NCBI GenBank assembly: GCA_021799035.1
Contig: JAJZBG010000015.1
Coordinates: forward strand, 1-49,858
DNA length: 49,858 nucleotides
Direction: 5' to 3'
Source: Actinomycetes bacterium
GTDB taxonomy: Bacteria > Actinomycetota > Acidimicrobiia > Acidimicrobiales > Acidimicrobiaceae
The notes under the pieces are model-generated. The model saw only the letters and a list, made by a program, of their open reading frames with translations. It was not told where the DNA came from and did no database searches. The position numbers and the translations under genes are program-made. Below, one piece after another: positions 1-9,145 of this stretch. Positions within the stretch are counted from its first letter, which is position 1. Each line of letters opens with the position of its first letter.

Positions 1-161
1 GGCATCCCTAAACGATGTCAGTCCTTGACTGTCAAACTCCTGTTCACAGCCCACCATTCCATCTTTACTAGCTTCAGAAATGGACACGCCCTCCGTGTGT
101 CGTGTGAAGGTTACTTTGCACCTGAAGCAAATCTCACCCTCTGCTTTTATGATCACATGAG

Positions 162-536
162 ATGGCAGCAGAAATTGGCACCCCGGAATGGATCGACGAG
201 AGCAACAGAGCCCTGAGACTGCTGCGGTTCGATACTCGTCCAGAGCAGCAAGAACTCACCGTGATCGTAAAGATAACATCCAAGAATGCACTGGCCTCTT
301 ATGCTCTCACCCTTGGGAAAGAAGGCCCCAGACTCCAGTCTGCAAGTGACGTTGCAGACGGCGTCGTCCTTTCCATGGACCGAAAAGTCGCAGATGAGCT
401 CCATTCAGGAGCGCGTAGTGTCTCGGACGCGATTTCAGAAGGCGAGATCAAACTTGGAGGACAGGTGGAGATGCTTATGAGAGCAGGTGACATGCTTTCG
501 CAGCTCGCCAAAGCGCTTACACAGCTCCTAGAGTGA
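162..536 (+). CDS. SCP2-like (sterol carrier) domain protein, small
   Basis: Encodes 124 residues. The second half (about residues 60-120) has the pattern of an SCP2-type lipid-binding domain: a hydrophobic beta strand ending in a VVLSMD segment, then a G-x-I-K-L-G-G turn and a C-terminal amphipathic helix. Such domains bind acyl or sterol ligands without catalysis. It is cytosolic, with no signal peptide or membrane segment. The ATG has only a weak GAG just upstream, so the start is uncertain. It converges on mdh, with about 130 bases between the stop codons; that gap has a short GAGAA/TTCTC hairpin but no T-run. The ligand cannot be told from sequence, and the family call is by pattern only. 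Confidence 0.6.
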   Translation: MAAEIGTPEWIDESNRALRLLRFDTRPEQQELTVIVKITSKNALASYALTLGKEGPRLQSASDVADGVVLSMDRKVADELHSGARSVSDAISEGEIKLGGQVEMLMRAGDMLSQLAKALTQLLE

Positions 537-665
537 GAATGGATGTTCTCATGCCATCACTTTGAGTGATCATGAAATGCCAAGGGTCGCTAAGCGCTCG
601 AGCAGCACCCGAACCTCTGGCGACCCTCCCCCCAGGCATCTGACGCTGGTCACGCAAGAGAAGTA

Positions 666-1664
666 CTACTTCCCGAGCAGCGACTCAACCTCAGAACGTT
701 CCGCAACTAGTTCGGCCGCTGTAGCCTTGATTTTCTCGCTCGCAAAGTCATCGTGGCGAAGTCCTTCGACAACGCTCCAGGAGTCTCCAGTCGAGACGAT
801 CGGGAATCCGAACTGAATGCCCTCAGGCACTCCGTACTCTCCTCTGGAAACGACCGCAAGGGACACGAAATCTCCTTTGGGAGTCGGGTTAATTATGCTC
901 TTCACAGAATCTATTGCAGCATTTGCAGCCGAGGCCGCAGAGGAAGCCCCTCGGGCATCGATAATGGCTGCCCCTCGCTTTTGAACGGTGGAGATGAATT
1001 CGCCCTCCAGCCATGAGTGGTCAGAAATAACCTCTGGAACTGGAACGCCATATATGCGTGCATTCGCGAAGTCTGGGTACTGCGTAGAAGAGTGGTTGCC
1101 CCAAATGGCAATGTTAGTCACGTCGTCGACCGTTGCCCCAGCCTTCTTGGCCAGCTGTGTCTTTGCCCTGTTCTGATCGAGTCGCATCATGGCAAAAAAG
1201 CGCTCTGCCGGCACTTCCGGGGCAGCTGAGCGCGCAATCAGGCAATTCGTGTTGCACGGATTGCCGACTACCAGCACCCGTATGTCAGACGAGGAGTTCT
1301 CTTGGATTGCACGACCCTGAGGGCCAAAAATTCCACCGTTGATCGAAAGAAGGTCTCCCCTCTCCATTCCCGCCTTGCGCGGCATCGCCCCGACCAGTAG
1401 AGCCCAGGAAGTCTTATCGAAACCGACTTTTAGGTCGGTGGTCATCACAATGTCTGAGAGGAGAGGAAATGCACAGTCGTCCAGCTCCATAGCAACGCCT
1501 TCGAGAGCCTTCATGGCTGGCTCGATCTCGATCAGTCTCAAGACAACAGGCTGGTCTTCACCTAACATCGCTCCGGAGGCAATCCGAAAAAGCAAAGAAT
1601 AGCTGATCTGACCAGCTGCTCCAGTAACCGCTACGTGAATGGGTTCCTTCTTGATTTTCGACAT
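666..1664 (-). CDS. mdh: Malate dehydrogenase
   Basis: NAD-dependent malate dehydrogenase (malate to oxaloacetate, TCA cycle), 332 residues, the usual length for the cytosolic-type dimeric enzymes. The N-terminal Rossmann motif GAAGQIS lies at 15-21. Substrate-binding arginines are visible at 96 and 102 ([11 protein letters not shown]) and at 166 (LDQNR). The catalytic pair is Asp163 and His191 (in WGNHSS). The start ATG has a GGAG ribosome-binding site five bases upstream. It lies 88 bases downstream of icd on the same strand, so the two may share a transcript. Nothing is missing or truncated. Confidence 0.97.
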   Translation of the reverse strand: MSKIKKEPIHVAVTGAAGQISYSLLFRIASGAMLGEDQPVVLRLIEIEPAMKALEGVAMELDDCAFPLLSDIVMTTDLKVGFDKTSWALLVGAMPRKAGMERGDLLSINGGIFGPQGRAIQENSSSDIRVLVVGNPCNTNCLIARSAAPEVPAERFFAMMRLDQNRAKTQLAKKAGATVDDVTNIAIWGNHSSTQYPDFANARIYGVPVPEVISDHSWLEGEFISTVQKRGAAIIDARGASSAASAANAAIDSVKSIINPTPKGDFVSLAVVSRGEYGVPEGIQFGFPIVSTGDSWSVVEGLRHDDFASEKIKATAAELVAERSEVESLLGK

Positions 1665-1752
1665 AGTTACTCCAATTCGTGAAAACCGTGGCTTGCTGAA
1701 GCAACTTTACATTGCCCACAAGGCTTCACGGCATCCAACACTAACCGGTTGC

Positions 1753-2949
1753 TTACAGATGATCGACAATTGCTGCAGCAAACTCCGAACACTTGACCTC
1801 GGTGGCTCCCGTCATCAACCGAGCGAAATCATAGGTGACGACTTTGTCAGCAATCGTTGCTTCAAGTGCGCGAACAATGTCGTTGGCAGCCTCAGTCCAG
1901 CCAAGATGCTCGAACATCATCACGCCGGAGAGAATTACCGAGCCTGGGTTCACCTTGTCCTGACCCGCATACTTTGGCGCAGTGCCGTGGGTGGCTTCGA
2001 ACACGCCATGACCGGTGACGTAGTTGATGTTTCCTCCGGGTGCAATGCCGATGCCTCCGACTTGAGCCGCAAGGGCGTCAGAGAGGTAATCTCCGTTTAG
2101 ATTCAGAGTGGCGATCACGTCAAATTCATCTGGCCGAGTAAGCACCTGCTGGAGGGTTATATCCGCGATCGAATCCTTGACAAGGAGCTTGTCACCCGGG
2201 TTGCCGCCACAGTCATCCCAGCCGACCGCGACATCTGCGAACTCTTCGCGCACTAGCTGGTAACCCCAGCCCCTGAAGGCACCTTCGGTGAACTTCATGA
2301 TGTTTCCCTTGTGCACCAGGGTCACACTCTTACGATCATGATTTAGAGCGTACTGAATAGCCGCCCTTATCAAGCGCTTCGAGCCTTCCTCAGAAACTGG
2401 CTTTATTCCAATTCCTGATCCGGGCCTGATGTCCCAACCATAAGAGTCATGAAGATATGAGATAAGCTGGTTGGCCTCTTTCGTGTTGGCCTCAAGTTCC
2501 AGGCCGGAGTAGACATCCTCGGTGTTCTCTCTGAAGATGACCATATCAACCTTCTCAGGATGGAGCACCGGGGATGGCACTCCCGCAAACCATCTGACAG
2601 GGCGAAGACACACGTAAAGGTCGAGTATTTGCCTCAATGCTACGTTGAGCGATCGAATTCCGCCACCGATGGGGGTTGTGAGAGGGCCCTTTATGCCGAT
2701 CAGATGTGTTCTGAAAGCTTCCACGGTCTCGTCAGGAAGCCAACTCCCTGTCTCATTGAAAGCCTTTTCACCTGCAAGAACCTCTTTCCAAGCGATCTTC
2801 TTCCCGTACTTTTTGGCCGCCGCATCCATCACGAGCTGTGAAGCCGGCCAGATGTCGACGCCTGTCCCGTCGCCTTCGATGTAGGGAATGATTGGTTCAT
2901 CAGGAACAATTAGCGAGCCTGAGCTCGACATGGTAATTTTTTCAGCCAT
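1753..2949 (-). CDS. icd: Isocitrate dehydrogenase (NADP+), E. coli-type
   Basis: Oxidatively decarboxylates isocitrate to 2-oxoglutarate. The protein has 398 residues. The substrate loop [13 protein letters not shown] carries Ser100, equivalent to the Ser that AceK phosphorylates in E. coli; no aceK is seen here. The later [10 protein letters not shown] segment has the Lys-Tyr pair that marks NADP rather than NAD use. This is the homodimeric E. coli/Bacillus-type enzyme rather than the monomeric type found in many actinobacteria. The first ATG is used; a second Met six codons in is an alternative start. A 14-base palindrome sits just upstream (2970-2983). Confidence 0.96.
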   Translation of the reverse strand: MAEKITMSSSGSLIVPDEPIIPYIEGDGTGVDIWPASQLVMDAAAKKYGKKIAWKEVLAGEKAFNETGSWLPDETVEAFRTHLIGIKGPLTTPIGGGIRSLNVALRQILDLYVCLRPVRWFAGVPSPVLHPEKVDMVIFRENTEDVYSGLELEANTKEANQLISYLHDSYGWDIRPGSGIGIKPVSEEGSKRLIRAAIQYALNHDRKSVTLVHKGNIMKFTEGAFRGWGYQLVREEFADVAVGWDDCGGNPGDKLLVKDSIADITLQQVLTRPDEFDVIATLNLNGDYLSDALAAQVGGIGIAPGGNINYVTGHGVFEATHGTAPKYAGQDKVNPGSVILSGVMMFEHLGWTEAANDIVRALEATIADKVVTYDFARLMTGATEVKCSEFAAAIVDHL

Positions 2950-2969
2950 AGCCTCGATAGTACCTCTCT

Positions 2970-2983
2970 GACAGTCAACTGTC
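2970..2983. promoter_or_regulatory. Perfect palindrome upstream of icd (possible operator)
   Basis: GACAGT-CA-ACTGTC is a perfect inverted repeat about 20 bases before the icd start on the minus strand. Its place between the likely promoter and the start codon would suit a repressor site, or a short hairpin in the leader. No regulator is identified; the functional meaning is inference. Confidence 0.3.
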
Positions 2984-3037
2984 TAAATGATGCAACACAA
3001 GTTTCATACATGTGGCCTCAACCAATGTACAAGACAT

Positions 3038-3907
3038 CTACCTTCCAAGCCCCAAGCCCTCATAAATCTGCACCGTCGTTGACGCCTCGTTCATGGTATA
3101 TACGTGGATTCCTGGAGCACCCCTTTTCAGGAGTTCCTCTGACAGCTCGATGGCAATCTCCACTCCCACCGCCTTGACAGCTTCGACACTGCCAGAGGCG
3201 CGGTTGAGCCGCTCCCGCACCTGATCAGGAATCTTGGACCCGGAGAGCTGGGCCATCCTCTCCAGCGTTTTCACCGAAACAGGAGCCATAACACCTGGGA
3301 GGATCGGCTTAGAAATACCGAGCCGGTCCATGTCATCCACAAGCCTGAAATAGAAGTCGGCAAGGAAGAAGAACTGGGTGATAGCCATATCTGCCAGTTC
3401 AAGTTTTTTGGCAAGCATCTTCCTGTCGGTTTCGAGATCAGGCGAGTCAGGGTGCCCTTCTGGGTGTGCTGCGACTGCAATAGAGAAATCTCCCACGGTG
3501 CGTGCCAACTGCACAAGATCGATAGCATGGGCAAGCTCACCCTCTGCCAGCTTTGCATCTCCGTTCAGCGGGGGATCACCCCTGAGTGCAAGGATGTTTT
3601 CAACGCCGGCTCCGAGGTACCGCTTGAGAATATAAACCAGTTCGCTCTTGGTGTGCGCTGCCGTAGTGAGGTGAGCCATTGGCTCTATGGAAGTCTCGCG
3701 CCTGATCCTCAACACTAAATCATGTGTACGCTCTCTCGTGGAGCCGCCGGCGCCGTAAGTTATGGAGGTGAAGGTAGGGTGAAGCTGTTCTAGCACCGGA
3801 AGCGCAAGTTCAAGCTTTGCTTCTGATTCCGGCGAGCGCGGCGGCCAGAGTTCTATCGAAAAAGTGGGTCTCTTTGAGCTGGCAACTATCTCAGCGATCT
3901 TTGCCAT
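3038..3907 (-). CDS. metF: Methylenetetrahydrofolate reductase
   Basis: Reduces 5,10-methylene-THF to 5-methyl-THF for methionine synthesis, using FAD in a TIM barrel. It has 289 residues from the chosen ATG, the normal length for bacterial MetF. Family signatures are FSIELWPP near the N-terminus (catalytic Glu), the YGAGGSTRERTHDL segment, LALRGDPP in the middle, and FFLADFYFRLVDD. The ATG at 3907 was chosen over an in-frame upstream start because GGAGAG lies just before it and the protein then begins MAKIAEIV. The start overlaps the end of folD by 17 bases, so the two are translationally linked. The product of FolD is the substrate pool of MetF. Confidence 0.95.
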   Translation of the reverse strand: MAKIAEIVASSKRPTFSIELWPPRSPESEAKLELALPVLEQLHPTFTSITYGAGGSTRERTHDLVLRIRRETSIEPMAHLTTAAHTKSELVYILKRYLGAGVENILALRGDPPLNGDAKLAEGELAHAIDLVQLARTVGDFSIAVAAHPEGHPDSPDLETDRKMLAKKLELADMAITQFFFLADFYFRLVDDMDRLGISKPILPGVMAPVSVKTLERMAQLSGSKIPDQVRERLNRASGSVEAVKAVGVEIAIELSEELLKRGAPGIHVYTMNEASTTVQIYEGLGLGR

Positions 3908-4757
3908 AATGTCTCTCCGCCGCAAGCACGGTGTTGACAAGCAGCATTGCCCTAGTCATGGGACCCACGCCCCCTATTCGAGGAGTGACCCAGCCAGCGA
4001 CCTCCGCGACATCGTCGTCGAGATCCGACAGCAGCTTGCCGTTGACGAATGTAGTGCCTGCGCCAACAACAGCTGCTCCAGGACGCACCATCGAACCCTT
4101 GATGAGGTGCGCCTGACCGGCAGCGGCGATCACAATATCTGCCTCCCTGGTGAACGCTCCGATATCGTCGGTGCCTGTGTGAACAACAGTGACCGTTGCG
4201 TTGCAACCCGGCCTTTTCAAAGTGAGTAGGAGTGATAAGGGTCGGCCGATGGTGAGGCCTCTCCCCACTATGACAACCCTTGATCTCTCGGTCTTGACTC
4301 CGAAATGGCTCAGAAGAGCGAGAATTCCGTTGGGTGTGCAGGGAAGTGGACCTTCAGCACCCATAACGAGCTTTCCCAGATTGACCGGATGAAGCCCATC
4401 AACGTCTTTGTCGGGGTCGACTCTCATCAAAGAGGTCACCTCATCCAGATGTTTTGGAAGCGGCAGCTGTATAAGGTAAGCGTCAATATCACCATTTTGG
4501 TTGAACTCATCAATAACAGAGTTGAGCTGATCCTGGCTTGTATCGGCAGGCAAATGGCGATGAAAAGACGCTATGCCGACCTCTTCGCAGTCCTTATGCT
4601 TCATGGCAACGTAACGGGCGGAGGAGGCGTCGTCACCAACAAGGATCGTGCCGAGCCCGGGTTTCTTCCCCTTTGCGACAAGATCGTGGACTCGAACGGC
4701 CAGCTGAGCCTTCATCTCATCGGCGACTTTTTGACCATCAAGAAGCTGAGCTGCCAT
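3891..4757 (-). CDS. folD: Bifunctional methylene-THF dehydrogenase / methenyl-THF cyclohydrolase
   Basis: Interconverts 5,10-methylene-, 5,10-methenyl- and 10-formyl-THF with NADP. It has 288 residues, typical for FolD. The catalytic Tyr and Lys are in YVAMKHKDCEEVGI (about residues 48-61), and the dinucleotide segment GRGLTIGRPLSLLL lies near residue 165. The first ATG is two bases past the purH stop, so translation is probably coupled. Its product 10-formyl-THF is the one-carbon donor for PurN and PurH immediately upstream, which explains the cluster. Confidence 0.96.
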   Translation of the reverse strand: MAAQLLDGQKVADEMKAQLAVRVHDLVAKGKKPGLGTILVGDDASSARYVAMKHKDCEEVGIASFHRHLPADTSQDQLNSVIDEFNQNGDIDAYLIQLPLPKHLDEVTSLMRVDPDKDVDGLHPVNLGKLVMGAEGPLPCTPNGILALLSHFGVKTERSRVVIVGRGLTIGRPLSLLLTLKRPGCNATVTVVHTGTDDIGAFTREADIVIAAAGQAHLIKGSMVRPGAAVVGAGTTFVNGKLLSDLDDDVAEVAGWVTPRIGGVGPMTRAMLLVNTVLAAERHYGKDR

Positions 4758-4759
4758 GT

Positions 4760-6265
4760 TCAGTGCCTGAAATGCCTTTCTCCAGTGAATATGAGAACAA
4801 CTCCGGCCTCGTCGGCCGCATCGATGACCTCTTGGTCTCGTATCGACCCTCCCGGTGAGACAATTACGGATACACCTGCAGAGGCAAGCGCATCGAGTCC
4901 ATCACGAAACGGGAAAAAGGCATCTGACGCAGCGACCGAACCACTTACCCTATCCCCGGCCTTCTCCACCGCTATCCGTGCTGAGTCAACCCTGTTCTGC
5001 TGGCCGGCTCCTATGCCCAGTGCCATCCTGTCCTTCACAATTACTATCGCATTAGAGCTCGTCCGAGCACAGAGCTTCCACGCAATTTCCACGTCTTGCA
5101 GCTGACTGTCACGCAGCTTGGCCTTGGAGACCACCCTGTACGCCTCCGGGGCAACGCTGAAGAAATCACTGTTCTGAACTAGGAATCCTGCACCTATGGA
5201 GCGAATTTCGATCGAGTTTGCTTCAGGAGCAGGCGCTGCTATCAACCTGGTGTTCTTTCGCTTGCCTGCCATAAGCTTCAGAGCCTCTTCATCGTACGAA
5301 GGGGCAATGATGACATCAGCCTTTGGATTGGCCAGGATCATGTTTGCAAGCGCCAGATCCACACCTCGGTTGATTGCGACAATGCCGCCAAAGGCAGAAA
5401 TTGGGTCGCTTTCAAATGCGGTCTGGTAGGCCTCTTCGATCGTGCCCCTGATTGCGAAGCCACACGGGTTGGCGTGCTTGATTATGGCTACCGCAGGCTC
5501 CGCCCCAAACCCATGGAGGAATCTCCAAGCTGCGTCGGTGTCGAATATGTTCAGATACGAGAGCTCCATGCCAGAAAGAAGCTTTGCCTCGTCCCACCAA
5601 CTGGCTACGCCGGGCTGCCTGTAGCGAGCGCCAACCTGGTGCGGATTCTCACCGTATCTTAGGTTGGCGGCACGTTCCAGTGTCATCGTGATGCGCCTTG
5701 GAAGCACCTCTGTCTCTCCCTCGGCTGCGAGCCAGTTCGCAATAGCGGTGTCGTAGCGAGCCGTCAATTCAAAAGCCTTGAGTGCCAGCGATCGTTTGGT
5801 CTCAAGAGAGACCTTGCCAGCTTCTTCGAGTTCACGGAGCACCATGGGATAATCTGAGGGATCGACTACCACTGCCACATGCGCATGATTCTTTGCTGCA
5901 GCTCGGATCATCGTCGGCCCCCCGACATCGATGGTCTCGATTCCCGGCCTTTCAAAGAAGGGATAAAGATTGCAAACCACAAGGTCAAAGGGGACTATTG
6001 AACGCTTTTCCAGGTCCTGTCGGTGGCTGTCTTTGTCCAGGTCAGCTAAGATCGCGCCGTGAATGTTCGGGTGCAGCGTCTTCACCCTGCCATCAAGCAT
6101 CTCGGCAGCTCCGGTCACTTCTTCGACGCTCTTGTGGCTGATGTCGTTCTCCCGCAGCGCGGCCGATGTCCCTCCACTGGCAACCAGCTCAAAACCAAGG
6201 CGTGCAAGACCCCGTACAAAATCAATCAGACCGTCTTTGTAGTAAACAGAGACAAGTGCCCTCAT
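4760..6265 (-). CDS. purH: Bifunctional AICAR formyltransferase / IMP cyclohydrolase
   Basis: Catalyses the last two steps of purine synthesis, AICAR to FAICAR to IMP. It has 501 residues. The N-terminal MGS-like cyclohydrolase domain spans about 1-185; it starts ALVSVYYKDG and contains LHPNIHGAIL, close to the usual LHPKIHGGIL. The C-terminal transformylase domain carries KHANPCGFAI, with the catalytic Lys-His pair. The ATG at 6265 is preferred over a TTG one codon earlier because AAGGAG lies five bases before it. It follows purN after a six-base gap and precedes folD by two bases. Confidence 0.96.
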   Translation of the reverse strand: MRALVSVYYKDGLIDFVRGLARLGFELVASGGTSAALRENDISHKSVEEVTGAAEMLDGRVKTLHPNIHGAILADLDKDSHRQDLEKRSIVPFDLVVCNLYPFFERPGIETIDVGGPTMIRAAAKNHAHVAVVVDPSDYPMVLRELEEAGKVSLETKRSLALKAFELTARYDTAIANWLAAEGETEVLPRRITMTLERAANLRYGENPHQVGARYRQPGVASWWDEAKLLSGMELSYLNIFDTDAAWRFLHGFGAEPAVAIIKHANPCGFAIRGTIEEAYQTAFESDPISAFGGIVAINRGVDLALANMILANPKADVIIAPSYDEEALKLMAGKRKNTRLIAAPAPEANSIEIRSIGAGFLVQNSDFFSVAPEAYRVVSKAKLRDSQLQDVEIAWKLCARTSSNAIVIVKDRMALGIGAGQQNRVDSARIAVEKAGDRVSGSVAASDAFFPFRDGLDALASAGVSVIVSPGGSIRDQEVIDAADEAGVVLIFTGERHFRH

Positions 6266-6274
6266 CAAAACTCC

Positions 6275-6916
6275 TTATGCCTCGTAGCTCTCCAGAAGCA
6301 GAACACCCTGATCATTTCTTACAACCCTCATACCCAGATCGAAAGGCCCGACACTCCCGCCTTCCAGGTGCTCGGCGTAAGCAGCTATGGTTGCTGGATA
6401 CAAGAGCCGTTCCGTTTCTTTGATTCTCTCGTGAAGGCGATCTTTGTCGTCGCTCGGCAACACTCTCACAGCCTCTTGGGCCAGGATGGGCCCCGAGTCC
6501 ACTTCTAGCGTTGCAATGTGTACCGTACAGCCAGTCACCTTGACTCCATACTCGAGCGCAGAGTCAACTGCATGCCAGCCAGGGAAGGAAGGAAGAAGCG
6601 ATGGATGGGTGTTGAGAATTCTCCCACCGAAGTGCTCGTGAACGATCGATCCCAGAATAGTGCCATAACCAGCCATGGCCACAAGCTCTATCCCGTGGTC
6701 CTCCAAGACTTCCAGAACCTGTCCACTGTAGCCGTCACGATCGAAATCTTCACCGTACGACGTTCGCGGAATCTCGAGACAAGGAACTCCTGCTCTGTTG
6801 GCCACTTCCACGGCCCTGCATGGCCTATCGGTGATGACCAGAGAGACATCTATCTTCTTATCAAGAATCGCCTCTAAGATCGTTCCGCTTCCTGATGCCA
6901 GTACCCCAATTCTCAC
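6275..6916 (-). CDS. purN: Phosphoribosylglycinamide formyltransferase
   Basis: Transfers a formyl group from 10-formyl-THF to GAR in purine synthesis. It has 213 residues, near the usual length. The N-terminus has the phosphate-binding GVLASGSGT. The catalytic triad Asn-His-Asp is visible as ILNTHPSLLPSF and LEVDSGPIL. The start codon is GTG with only a weak ribosome-binding site. It is the first gene of the compact purN-purH-folD-metF group, which supplies and uses formyl-THF, and a long stem-loop lies between it and sucD. Confidence 0.95.
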   Translation of the reverse strand: MRIGVLASGSGTILEAILDKKIDVSLVITDRPCRAVEVANRAGVPCLEIPRTSYGEDFDRDGYSGQVLEVLEDHGIELVAMAGYGTILGSIVHEHFGGRILNTHPSLLPSFPGWHAVDSALEYGVKVTGCTVHIATLEVDSGPILAQEAVRVLPSDDKDRLHERIKETERLLYPATIAAYAEHLEGGSVGPFDLGMRVVRNDQGVLLLESYEA

Positions 6917-6994
6917 GGCTAAAGGCTACTTGGACTTGAGGAGTTTGCCTGTTGGTCACAGTGCATTCTTGGAGTCAAATGTATCCGGCTACAC

Positions 6995-7035
6995 GAGCCA
7001 GTTCTCGCAGAGTGCGCGTCTGCGAAAACTGGCTC
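6995..7035. terminator. Long stem-loop between sucD and purN
   Basis: Seventeen bases on each side pair with a single mismatch (GAGCCAGTTCTCGCAGA against TCTGCGAAAACTGGCTC), around a seven-base loop. The right end lies six bases from the sucD stop. There is no T-run on either strand, so it is not a textbook intrinsic terminator. It may instead protect the sucCD 3' end or act as a processing or attenuation site. Confidence 0.5.
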
Positions 7036-7040
7036 ATTGA

Positions 7041-7928
7041 TTACTTCAATTTTGAGACAATCCCGACCATTAGCTCTGCCGCCTCAGTCGGATTCTTGGC
7101 AACGGTCACACCCGCTTCAGCCAAAGCTTTCATCTTGGCCTGGGCTGTACCTTGAGACCCGGAGATAATGGCTCCAGCATGACCCATCTTCTTCCCCGCC
7201 GGAGCGGTCACTCCCGCAATGTACGCGACAACGGGCTTGGTCATCTTCTCCTTTATGAACTCCGCAGCCCTTTCCTCCTCGGAACCACCGATCTCACCGA
7301 TCATGATCACGGCTTTGGTCTCGGGATCAGCTTCGAACGCTGCGAGACAGTCGATGAAGTTGGTGCCAGGAACAGGGTCGCCACCGATTCCTACACAGGT
7401 TGTCTGACCAACACCCTTTTGACTGAGATCATAAAGCGCCTGATAAGTGAGAGTCCCGGATCTGGAAACGATTCCCACCGGGCCTCCGGGCAAAGCGATG
7501 TCTCCGGAAGTGATACCAATGTTGCACTGGCCGGGGGATATCACTCCTGGACAGTTAGGTCCAAGAAGCCGGGTGCCCGGGAAATCGCGGCGCAAGCGGT
7601 TGTACATCCTCGCCTCGTCCTGGGCAGGAATGAACTCGGTAATGCAAACTATGAACGGTATGCCTGCTTGCGCAGCCTCTATGACCGCGTCTGCTGCAAA
7701 CCTGGGCGGCACAACTACGAACGATGCATCCGCCCCCGTGGCGGCAACAGCCTCTTCGACAGAGTCAAAGATCGGGACCCCGTCGACATCGGTCCCACCT
7801 TTTCCTGGCGTGACACCTCCAACTACCTTCGTACCGTAGTCACGGTTTCTCAGACCATGGAAACGACCCTGTCCACCGGTGAGGCCCTGAACGATCACCT
7901 TTGTATTGCTGTCAACGAAAATACTCAC
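7041..7928 (-). CDS. sucD: Succinyl-CoA synthetase, alpha subunit
   Basis: Forms, with SucC, the ADP/GDP-forming succinyl-CoA ligase of the TCA cycle. It has 295 residues. The CoA-binding N-terminal motif GLTGGQGRFHG is near residue 15, and the phosphorylated active-site His lies in GHAGAIISGSQGTAQAK near residue 250. The start is GTG; its GTGA overlaps the sucC stop by four bases, which gives coupled synthesis of the two subunits. All expected motifs are present. Confidence 0.97.
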   Translation of the reverse strand: MSIFVDSNTKVIVQGLTGGQGRFHGLRNRDYGTKVVGGVTPGKGGTDVDGVPIFDSVEEAVAATGADASFVVVPPRFAADAVIEAAQAGIPFIVCITEFIPAQDEARMYNRLRRDFPGTRLLGPNCPGVISPGQCNIGITSGDIALPGGPVGIVSRSGTLTYQALYDLSQKGVGQTTCVGIGGDPVPGTNFIDCLAAFEADPETKAVIMIGEIGGSEEERAAEFIKEKMTKPVVAYIAGVTAPAGKKMGHAGAIISGSQGTAQAKMKALAEAGVTVAKNPTEAAELMVGIVSKLK

Positions 7929-9079
7929 TTGACGTCTCCTTCATTGGCCAGACTCACTGCAGTGCGGGCGGCATCCAGCATCGTAGGTCTGATTATCAAC
8001 CTGTCAGAAACATAAGGCTCGATGATTTTGCGCGCCTCTTCTGCGTTCGTTCCATCCAAACGGATCACGAGCGGAGCATTAAGCTCAACTCTGGAAAGAG
8101 CCTCAATGATGCCCTTGGCAATCAGATCGCACCGGGTGATTCCGCCGAAGATGTTAACTAGAACCGATTTCACGTTGTGATCGGTGTTGATCACCTCAAG
8201 CGCGCTCGTCATTGTGTTGGCGTCAGCACCGCCTCCAAGATCCAGAAAGTTTGCAGCATTGCCGCCCACCTGGTTGACCACATCGAGAGTCGACATGGCT
8301 AGCCCAGCTCCGTTGGCAATGATTCCTACAGTGCCGTCAAGGCCTATGTAGTTGAGTCCTAGCTCCCTGGCAAGCTTCTCACGTCCGTCGTACTCCTGGG
8401 TCGCCCTGAACTCCTCCCACTCCGGGTGCCTGAATGACGCTGAATCATCGAGCGTCACCTTTGCATCCAAAGCGTGGACACGGTGATCGGGAGTAAGGAT
8501 GAGGGGGTTTATCTCGACAAGATCCGCGTCCCCCTTGACAAAGGCGTCGTAAAGCTTCACCAGTATCTCAGCCACCCCCTCGATCGCCGGCTGATCTATC
8601 CCGGCACGGGTGGCGATTTCACGAGCCTCTGAGACGGTAATGCCATCGAGCGGGTTGACGTGATGTTTGACAATCGCGTCAGGGTCGGTGGCTGCCACCT
8701 CTTCAATGTCGACGCCTCCCTTGGCGCTAACCATAGCTAGATGCAGCTTTGCAGCTCGGTCAAGGGTGAACGAGGCATAATACTCTTTCTCGATATCTGA
8801 GGCATGCTCGACCCACACCCTTTTGACAAGGTGGCCCTTGATGTCCATACCGAGGATGTTTCCAGCATGGGTCTTGGCCTCATCACTGTTGTTGGCAATC
8901 TTGATGCCTCCAGCCTTTCCACGACCACCGACCTGGACCTGGGCTTTGATCACCGCAGGATAACCGACCTTGTCGGCAACTGAAACTGCCTCGTCTACCG
9001 TTGTTGCCACGCCGCCGGGCGAGGTAGGGATACCGTACTGGGCAAAAAACTGTTTGCCCTGATATTCAAAAAGATCCAC
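7925..9079 (-). CDS. sucC: Succinyl-CoA synthetase, beta subunit
   Basis: ATP-grasp subunit of succinyl-CoA synthetase, 384 residues, the usual length. It opens with MDLFEYQGKQFFAQYGIP, typical of SucC. Conserved segments include KAQVQVGGRGKAGG, VEINPL for Mg-nucleotide binding, and GIANGAG- and NIFGGITRCD-like signatures toward the C-terminus. The start codon is GTG with AAGGAG seven bases upstream. The upstream neighbour is a mutase-type B12-binding domain, 66 bases away on the same strand. That domain, if it belongs to a methylmalonyl-CoA mutase, would produce succinyl-CoA, the product that this enzyme uses. Confidence 0.97.
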   Translation of the reverse strand: MDLFEYQGKQFFAQYGIPTSPGGVATTVDEAVSVADKVGYPAVIKAQVQVGGRGKAGGIKIANNSDEAKTHAGNILGMDIKGHLVKRVWVEHASDIEKEYYASFTLDRAAKLHLAMVSAKGGVDIEEVAATDPDAIVKHHVNPLDGITVSEAREIATRAGIDQPAIEGVAEILVKLYDAFVKGDADLVEINPLILTPDHRVHALDAKVTLDDSASFRHPEWEEFRATQEYDGREKLARELGLNYIGLDGTVGIIANGAGLAMSTLDVVNQVGGNAANFLDLGGGADANTMTSALEVINTDHNVKSVLVNIFGGITRCDLIAKGIIEALSRVELNAPLVIRLDGTNAEEARKIIEPYVSDRLIIRPTMLDAARTAVSLANEGDVK

Positions 9080-9145
9080 CTTTTCTCTCCTTGAGTTTGA
9101 TGGTCAGACGTGAAAATCGATCGGTTCGACACTTAGGAAAAGTGA

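Noticed and set aside
25-216. Plus-strand open frame overlapping the SCP2-like gene
   Set aside because: No ribosome-binding site, chance-like composition, and it runs out of frame into the real gene.
4305-5105. Long plus-strand frame (266 codons) antisense to folD and purH
   Set aside because: Lies fully opposite two intact enzyme genes and shows no family features; it is a shadow frame.
7152-8015. Long plus-strand frame (287 codons) antisense to sucD and the end of sucC
   Set aside because: Opposite a conserved enzyme gene; translation is compositionally like a shadow.
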